A stretch of 64,000 nt of DNA from the NCBI RefSeq assembly GCF_900101465.1, contig NZ_FMZM01000001.1:372001-436000 (forward strand), written 5' to 3'. Numbering within the stretch: position 1 is the first letter of the stretch; each line of letters opens with the position of its first letter. The position numbers and the translations under genes were made by a program. Source of the DNA: Nocardioides lianchengensis. GTDB taxonomy: Bacteria > Actinomycetota > Actinomycetes > Propionibacteriales > Nocardioidaceae. Positions 59,722 to 64,000 of the stretch are shown piece after piece. The notes under the pieces were generated by a model. That model saw only the letters and a list, made by a program, of their open reading frames with translations, was not told the origin of the DNA and ran no database searches.

Positions 59722-60512
59722 GTACCCCGTCCTTCCCCACCTCGCTGGGCACGTCCGAGGGCACCACGATCACGCTCCTCGGCCAGGACCTCGCCACCGA
59801 CCTGATGGGCCAGGTGTCGTTCGGCGAGCTCGCCTACTGGCTCATCACGCTGGAGCGTCCGACCCCGCAGCAGGCGCGGCTCTTCGAGGCGGTGCTGCTC
59901 GGCCTGGCCGACCACGGCTTCACGCCGACTGCGATCGCGGCCCGGCTGACCTACCTGAGTGCGCCCGACTCGATCCAGGGCGCGCTCGCGGCCGGCCTGC
60001 TCGGTGGCGGCTCGCGATTCCTCGGCGTCACCGAGGACACCGGCCGGTTCCTCGCCGACGTGCTCGCCGGTCTCGACCGGACGCCCACCGACGACGCGGG
60101 CTGGGACGAGGTCGCGGAGGCCGCCGTACGCGCGCAGCGGGAGGCGGGGCGCTTCGTGCCGGGCCTCGGCCACCCGGTCCACAAGGACGGCGACCCGCGC
60201 ACCCCGCGGTTGATCCAGATCGCCCATGAGGAGGATCTGTACGGCGCCCACCTCGCCCTCTTCGAGGCGATCGGCCGCACCCACGAGCGGGTTCTCGGCA
60301 AGCGGCTGCCGCTCAACGGCGCCGGCGTCAGTGGCGCCGCGCTCGCCGATCTCGGCATCCGCCAGGAGCTGCTGCGTGGCACGGTGCTGCTCGCCCGCTG
60401 CGCCGGGCTGCTCGGGCACATCGCCGAGGAGATCCGCCGTCCGGTGGCCAACGACGTCTACATGAGCGTCGACCGCAACGCGGTCTACGTCGACCCCTCG
60501 CAGGAGTCGTGA
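59718..60512 (+). CDS. Citryl-CoA-lyase-like / short citrate-synthase-fold protein
   Basis: The 264-residue protein is a shortened member of the citrate synthase fold. Family segments are TSEGTTITLLGQDLATDLMG, VSFGELAYWLITLERPTPQQ, ADHGFTPTAIAARLTYLSAP (the His active-site region), LAAGLLGGGSRFLGVTEDTG and VPGLGHPVHKDGDPRTPRL, the GHxVxKxxDPR motif. Such short forms act as citryl-CoA or related lyases, releasing acetyl-CoA and an oxoacid. ATG 59718 overlaps the CoA-transferase stop as ATGA, so the two enzymes likely act in sequence. The real substrate is inferred, not shown. Confidence 0.85.
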   Translation: MSTPSFPTSLGTSEGTTITLLGQDLATDLMGQVSFGELAYWLITLERPTPQQARLFEAVLLGLADHGFTPTAIAARLTYLSAPDSIQGALAAGLLGGGSRFLGVTEDTGRFLADVLAGLDRTPTDDAGWDEVAEAAVRAQREAGRFVPGLGHPVHKDGDPRTPRLIQIAHEEDLYGAHLALFEAIGRTHERVLGKRLPLNGAGVSGAALADLGIRQELLRGTVLLARCAGLLGHIAEEIRRPVANDVYMSVDRNAVYVDPSQES

Positions 60513-61489
60513 TGCGGGCCGCCCACGTCCACACGTGCGGTGAACCGCCCCGGCCGGTCGAGGCGGCCGAGCCTGTCGCGGGCGAGGGCCAGGCGCTGGT
60601 CGCGGTGACCGCCGTGCCGATCACGCCGCTGGACCTGCTGTGCGCCGGCGGGACGTCGTACTTCGGGGAGCCGGCGACGCCGTACGTCCCGGGCGTGCAG
60701 GGGGTCGGCGTCGTCCGGACGTCCGCCCGGCTGGCCGCGGGCACGCGGGTCTGGTTCCCGACCTCCGCCGGGATGGCGCCCGGTGACGGCGGGATGGCCG
60801 AGCTGGCCGTCGTCGCCGACGGCGACCTGGTGCCGGTGAGTGGCGCGGTGCCCGACGAGCAGCTCGCGGCCCTCGGGCTGTCGGCCATCGCCGCCTGGAC
60901 CGCGCTCCTGCTCCGCGGCGGCCTGCAGCCGGGGGAGCGGGTGCTGGTGCTCGGCTCCAGCGGCGTCGTCGGCACCGTCGCGCTGCAGGCCGCCCGGCTG
61001 CAGGGCGCCTCCGCGGTCTACGGCGCCGCCGTGGAACCGGCCGCGCGGGCGCGTGCCCTCGAGCTCGGCGCCGACGGCTTCGTCCAGCTGGAGCGGGACG
61101 ACGACGTGGAGGGGCTCGCGGCTCGCCTGCGAGAGGTCGTCGGTGAGGTCGACGTCGTCCTCGACCCGCTCTGCGGCGTCCCCGCCTCGGCGGCCGCGCT
61201 CTGTCTCGCGCCCCGCGGTCGGCTCGTGAACCTCGGCTCCAGCGCCGGCGCGACCGCGACCTTCTCCTCCGCGCACCTGCGCAGCGGGTCGCGCGAGGTC
61301 CGCGGCTACACCAACAACGACCTGACCGCCGAGCAGCGCCGCGCGGCCCTGGCCGCCCTCGAGGAGCACGCGGAGGCGGGGCGGATCGTCGTCCCGCACG
61401 AGGTCTTCGCGCTCGCCGACGTCGCCGAGGCCTGGACCCGGCAGGCGCGGGGCGAGGTCCGGGGGCGGGCCGTCGTCCGTCTGGGCTGA
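60512..61489 (+). CDS. Zinc-free MDR / quinone-oxidoreductase-like protein
   Basis: The 325-residue protein from ATG 60512 (the last base of the previous stop is the first of the start) belongs to the MDR superfamily without zinc ligands. It has PYVPGVQGVGVVRTSARLAA, LGLSAIAAWTALLLRGGLQP, the NADPH site VLVLGSSGVVGTVALQAARL and LCLAPRGRLVNLGSSAGATA. Likely a reductase acting on an unsaturated or carbonyl intermediate of the same pathway. It ends the operon. Confidence 0.88.
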   Translation: MRAAHVHTCGEPPRPVEAAEPVAGEGQALVAVTAVPITPLDLLCAGGTSYFGEPATPYVPGVQGVGVVRTSARLAAGTRVWFPTSAGMAPGDGGMAELAVVADGDLVPVSGAVPDEQLAALGLSAIAAWTALLLRGGLQPGERVLVLGSSGVVGTVALQAARLQGASAVYGAAVEPAARARALELGADGFVQLERDDDVEGLAARLREVVGEVDVVLDPLCGVPASAAALCLAPRGRLVNLGSSAGATATFSSAHLRSGSREVRGYTNNDLTAEQRRAALAALEEHAEAGRIVVPHEVFALADVAEAWTRQARGEVRGRAVVRLG

Positions 61490-61569
61490 ACGCGGCGTAA
61501 CGATCGCGCGGGGTCGCGGCAGGTAGGGGGCGGACCGGTACGGTCGAGCGACCCAGAAGGCAGACCCGC

Positions 61570-62208
61570 ATGAAGCCCACCCCCGAGGACCTACGCCTCG
61601 ACGTGACGTCGACCGACCCGCCGGACGACCTGGTGCACCGGCTGGCCGCGCTCGCGCGGGAGAGCACGCCGACGGCGAGCGTCCGCGGTCGCCGCACCGC
61701 GGCGGTGGTGGCGGGCCTGGTCGGGGCGGTCGGGCTCTCGGTCGGTGGTGCCTGGGCCACCGGTGCCGTCACGATCCCCGGGCTCCCGCAGCCACGGCAG
61801 GGGACGCCCTCCGTCCCCGTGACGCCGACCCCTCAGCCCACGCCCGCGAGGCCCTCGCCCACGGCGGTCGTCCCGTCCTCCGGCCTCGACGCTCCGGAGA
61901 CGTCCGCCCCGCTCCCGGGCCCGCTCTCGGACCCCACGTCCGGCCCAGGAGGTACGACGGGCTCCGACCCGCGTCCGTCGCCGCTGCCGTCGCAGGCGGC
62001 GGACCCGACCACGACGCCCGCAGACCCGTCGCCGACGGCGCAGTCGACGAAGAAGCCACACCCGACGAAGAAGCCGCACCCGACCAGGAAGCCGCGTCCG
62101 TCCCAGGCGGCCACGCCCGCGCAGCCGACCAAGCCGACGAAGCCGACGAAGCCGACGAAGCCGACCAAACCGTCGGCGACCTCGACGGATGCGGACGTGG
62201 ATGGCTGA
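61570..62208 (+). CDS. Putative anti-sigma-like membrane protein with Pro/Thr/Lys-rich exterior
   Basis: The 212-residue protein has a 50-residue cytoplasmic part (LVHRLAALARESTPTASVRG), one helix (TAAVVAGLVGAVGLSVGGAW), and a 140-residue Pro/Thr/Ser-rich outside region. That region ends in repeats of KKPHPT and KPTKPTKPTKPTKP and an acidic tip. It overlaps the following sigma-factor gene by eight bases, so it is probably a regulator of that factor, although the gene order (membrane protein first) is the reverse of most sigma/anti-sigma pairs. No zinc-binding HxxxCxxC motif is seen. Confidence 0.6.
   Translation: MKPTPEDLRLDVTSTDPPDDLVHRLAALARESTPTASVRGRRTAAVVAGLVGAVGLSVGGAWATGAVTIPGLPQPRQGTPSVPVTPTPQPTPARPSPTAVVPSSGLDAPETSAPLPGPLSDPTSGPGGTTGSDPRPSPLPSQAADPTTTPADPSPTAQSTKKPHPTKKPHPTRKPRPSQAATPAQPTKPTKPTKPTKPTKPSATSTDADVDG
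62127..62170 (+). repeat. Short tandem repeat CCGACGAAG in coding DNA
   Basis: Units of nine bases (CCGACGAAG and close variants) repeat about five times at the end of the membrane protein gene, encoding KPT repeats. Slippage could vary its length. Confidence 0.7.
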
Positions 62209-62740
62209 GCGCGACGACGACCTCGTCGCGCGGGCGAAGACCGGCGACCCCGAGGCCTGGCGGGAGCTGCACCGGGCGCACGCAGGTCGGCTGGTGGCCT
62301 GGCTGTCGGCCCGGCCCAGCGGGGACAGCATGGTGGCGCCCGAGGACGTGGCGAGCGACGCCTGGCTGGTCGCGGCGACGAAGGTCGCCGACTTCACGGG
62401 GTCGGCCGACGACTTCGCGGGCTGGCTCTTCGGCATCGCCCGCAAGATCAGCGGGGGCACGAAGCGGCGCTCGGACCGCCGTCGTACCGATCCGGCCGAG
62501 GTCGAGGACCACCTGCCGGCGGTCCCCGACCCCACCCTGTCCCTGGAGGAGCGGGACTGGGTCCGCCACGCGATCGCGTCGCTGCCCCCGAGAGAGCGCG
62601 ACGTGATCGGTCTCGTGGACGGACTCGGCTTCGACAACCACGGCGCCGCGACGGCGCTGGGGATCAGCGCCGTCGCGGTCCGGGTCGCCCGGCACCGCGG
62701 CCTGCGCCGGCTACGCAGCCGGCTGGTCGAGGTGCCGTAG
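62201..62740 (+). CDS. ECF-type sigma factor
   Basis: The 179-residue protein from ATG 62201 has a sigma region 2 (DLVARAKTGDPEAWRELHRA, PEDVASDAWLVAATKVADF, FAGWLFGIARKIS) and region 4 (SLPPRERDVIGLVDGLGFDN, AATALGISAVAVRVARHRGL). It directs RNA polymerase to an unknown regulon. It begins inside the end of the preceding membrane protein gene, implying coupled translation. An ATG at 62189 is a less likely start. Confidence 0.9.
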   Translation: MAERDDDLVARAKTGDPEAWRELHRAHAGRLVAWLSARPSGDSMVAPEDVASDAWLVAATKVADFTGSADDFAGWLFGIARKISGGTKRRSDRRRTDPAEVEDHLPAVPDPTLSLEERDWVRHAIASLPPRERDVIGLVDGLGFDNHGAATALGISAVAVRVARHRGLRRLRSRLVEVP

Positions 62741-62746
62741 CGATCA

Positions 62747-62778
62747 CCGTCGGCCCCGAGGGAGGTGGGGGCCGACGG
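62747..62778. terminator. Bidirectional terminator behind the sigma factor
   Basis: An 11-bp stem (CCGTCGGCCCC with GGGGCCGACGG) around a ten-base loop lies between the convergent sigma factor and the secreted coiled-coil gene. Confidence 0.75.
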
Positions 62779-62787
62779 GGCGAGGCG

Positions 62788-63174
62788 TCAGCTCGTGGGG
62801 ACGGGCTGCTGCGCCTCACATCTGTCGAGCCGCGCCTCGGCCTTGGCCAGGCGCTGCTGCTGGGCCTTCTTCGCGGCGCGGGCGTCGCCGCGGTCCTCCT
62901 TGGCCTCGCGGAGCTCGGCCCGGGCGGCCCGCCGCTCGCGCGCGGTGTCGGCGGCGCGGACCTCGTGACGCGCCTTCGCGACCTTGTCCTGCTGTCGCTC
63001 GAACACCGCGGTGACCCGCGCGAGAGCGGCGGTGGCCTTGTCGACCTGCTTCTGCTGCTGGGCGCAGGGGGCCTTCTGGACGGCGGTCGCCGGGGCCGTG
63101 GTCAACGTGCCGAGCGAGCCGAGGGTCAGCGTCACGCCGGCAACGACGCCGGCGACCCGAGTGGAGACGTGCAT
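62788..63174 (-). CDS. Secreted coiled-coil protein, hypothetical
   Basis: From ATG 63174, which has AGGAG six bases upstream, this 128-residue protein has a signal peptide (STRVAGVVAGVTLTLGSLGT, cleavage near ATA). The mature part is almost wholly a charged coiled coil (QQQKQVDKATAALARVTAVF, ARHEVRAADTARERRAARAE) between one Cys near the start (APCAQQ) and one near the end (LDRCEAQQ), which could form a disulphide. I recognise no family. Similar small proteins occur in actinobacterial secretomes. Confidence 0.8.
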   Translation of the reverse strand: MHVSTRVAGVVAGVTLTLGSLGTLTTAPATAVQKAPCAQQQKQVDKATAALARVTAVFERQQDKVAKARHEVRAADTARERRAARAELREAKEDRGDARAAKKAQQQRLAKAEARLDRCEAQQPVPTS

Positions 63175-63245
63175 GGGTGCTCCTGGTGGTGAGTGGTCCC
63201 GCGAGCGGGCGTTCACCCGGGACCTGCCGCGCGCGCCCCGCCGCG

Positions 63246-63297
63246 TTACACACGAGTTAATGATATAAAGTCTGCTGAATTAGTTGCCTTAAGACGT
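63246..63297 (+). promoter_or_regulatory. AT-rich promoter region of the amidohydrolase
   Basis: About 50 bases (GAGTTAATGATATAAAG, then TGAATTAGTTGCCTTAAG) are much richer in A and T than their surroundings and lie just before the GTG at 63308. This is likely the promoter and a regulator site. Exact -35 and -10 boxes are not clear. Confidence 0.45.
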
Positions 63298-63307
63298 GAG
63301 GGAGACC

Positions 63308-64000
63308 GTGTCCGCCATCGACCTGCACCAGCACCTGTGGCCCGAGCCGCTGCTGGAGCTGCTGCGCCGCCGCACGCGGGCGCCGTACCTGCGGGGCTGG
63401 ACGCTGCACACCGAGGGCGAGGCGCCGTACGACGTCCGCCCGGCCGACCACGACGTCGAGCGCCGGATCGACCTCGACCGGGCCGCCGGAACCGGCCTGG
63501 CCTGCGTGAGCCTCTCCGCCCCGCTGGGGCTGGAGTCGCTGCCGCGCGAGGAGGCCGGTGCGGCGCTCGACGCCTGGCACGCGGGCGCGGCGGCGCTGCC
63601 CGGACACTTCGCGGCGTGGGCGTCGGTGCCGACGCAGCAGCCCGACCTGGACGCGTTGGCCGCCCTGCTCGCCGGACCGTTCGTCGGCGTCCAGCTGGCC
63701 GCGACCCAGGTCGCCACGCCCGCCGGTTGGGGCGCGGTCGGCGACGTGCTCGCGGTCGCCGAGGCGGCCGGCAAGCCGGTCTTCGTGCACCCCGGGCCGA
63801 CCGCGGTCGACGAGGCCCCGGCCTGGTGGGCGCCGGTGGTCGGCTACGTCGCGCAGCTGCAGGCCGCGTGGTGGGGCTGGCACGCCGCCGGCGTCCGGGC
63901 GCAGCACCCGGCGCTGCGGGTGATCTTCGCCGCCGGCGCCGGTCTGGCCCCGCTCCAGCACGAGCGACTGGCCGCCCGGGGCGGCGACGCCGGGGTCGTC
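63308..64000 (+). CDS. Amidohydrolase-2-type protein, cut by the window edge
   Basis: The first 231 codons of this protein are present. It starts at GTG 63308 after GAGGGAGACC and opens with the metal-binding HxH in IDLHQHLWPEPLLELL. Other segments fit the amidohydrolase_2 TIM-barrel family (PGHFAAWASVPTQQPDLDAL, VFVHPGPTAVDEAPAW, VIFAAGAGLAPLQHERL). The family includes decarboxylases, hydratases and lactonases of aromatic pathways, so it may complete the catabolic set at 54.7-61.5 kb, but a regulatory block lies between. The C-terminus, with the last metal ligand, is outside the window. Confidence 0.85.
   Translation, partial: MSAIDLHQHLWPEPLLELLRRRTRAPYLRGWTLHTEGEAPYDVRPADHDVERRIDLDRAAGTGLACVSLSAPLGLESLPREEAGAALDAWHAGAAALPGHFAAWASVPTQQPDLDALAALLAGPFVGVQLAATQVATPAGWGAVGDVLAVAEAAGKPVFVHPGPTAVDEAPAWWAPVVGYVAQLQAAWWGWHAAGVRAQHPALRVIFAAGAGLAPLQHERLAARGGDAGVV

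Noticed and set aside
63308..64000. Naming the last gene LigJ or another specific ring-fission hydratase
   Set aside because: The fold family fits, but the visible part is generic for amidohydrolase_2 proteins and the C-terminus is missing. A sigma-factor block separates it from the ring-cleavage operon.

Overview
The window is high-GC (about 70%) DNA from an actinobacterium, most likely Nocardioides or a close relative in the Propionibacteriales. This rests on base composition, frequent GTG starts, short or absent leaders, a split acyl-CoA carboxylase (biotinylated alpha subunit, beta subunit, small epsilon subunit), an Rpf-type cell-wall enzyme and hairpin-forming intergenic repeats. The genus is an inference from style and gene content.

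Bases 1 to about 6,000 are an accessory island. It holds a damaged IS3-family element that appears to have cut off an older gene, a restriction endonuclease gene convergent with a C5-cytosine methyltransferase gene, several small phage-like genes (one a holin-like membrane protein), and a large serine recombinase broken by single-base frameshifts. It ends beside the terminator of pyruvate carboxylase.

From 6 to 21 kb the core chromosome carries pyc, a bPH2 (YdbS/YdbT-like) membrane pair, a three-gene operon of related membrane proteins in which the last gene has an in-frame amber codon, the biotin-carrying acyl-CoA carboxylase alpha subunit, and a signalling operon (soluble triple-PAS chemoreceptor, triple-CheW-like protein, GAF protein). 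From 21 to 32.7 kb there are an MpaB-like oxygenase with a TetR regulator, an acyl-CoA dehydrogenase, a GlgC-like enzyme, an OFA-family transporter with a 33-residue partner, GtrA and Maf proteins, a TetR/efflux pair, a GH6 glycosidase and a response regulator with a very long proline-rich linker.

Between 32.7 and 34 kb a gene for an AbiEi-like/DUF559-like protein lies between two identical 72-bp palindromes. From 34 to 47 kb come a lipoprotein/glycosyltransferase operon, accD-accE with divergent birA, a PH protein, a pH-sensor-type adenylate cyclase, a stand-alone winged-helix gene in front of purK-purE, and a fatty-acid module (TetR, 3-hydroxybutyryl-CoA dehydrogenase, acyl-CoA dehydrogenase). 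From 47 to 54.7 kb there are rpf, GNAT and SnoaL-like genes, a YeaQ membrane protein, a MerR/alcohol dehydrogenase pair, a DUF3500 lipoprotein and threonine ammonia-lyase.

From 54.7 to 61.5 kb lies a probable aromatic catabolic cluster: LigA/LigB-type extradiol dioxygenase, IclR regulator, amidohydrolase, family III CoA-transferase, citryl-CoA-lyase-like enzyme and a quinone-reductase-like protein. Two matching palindromes sit in its divergent promoter region. The window closes with a sigma factor behind a putative membrane regulator, a secreted coiled-coil protein and the start of another amidohydrolase.

Apart from the eroded island, coding is dense and no gene-free gap exceeds about 300 bases. 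No rRNA, tRNA or CRISPR array was seen.
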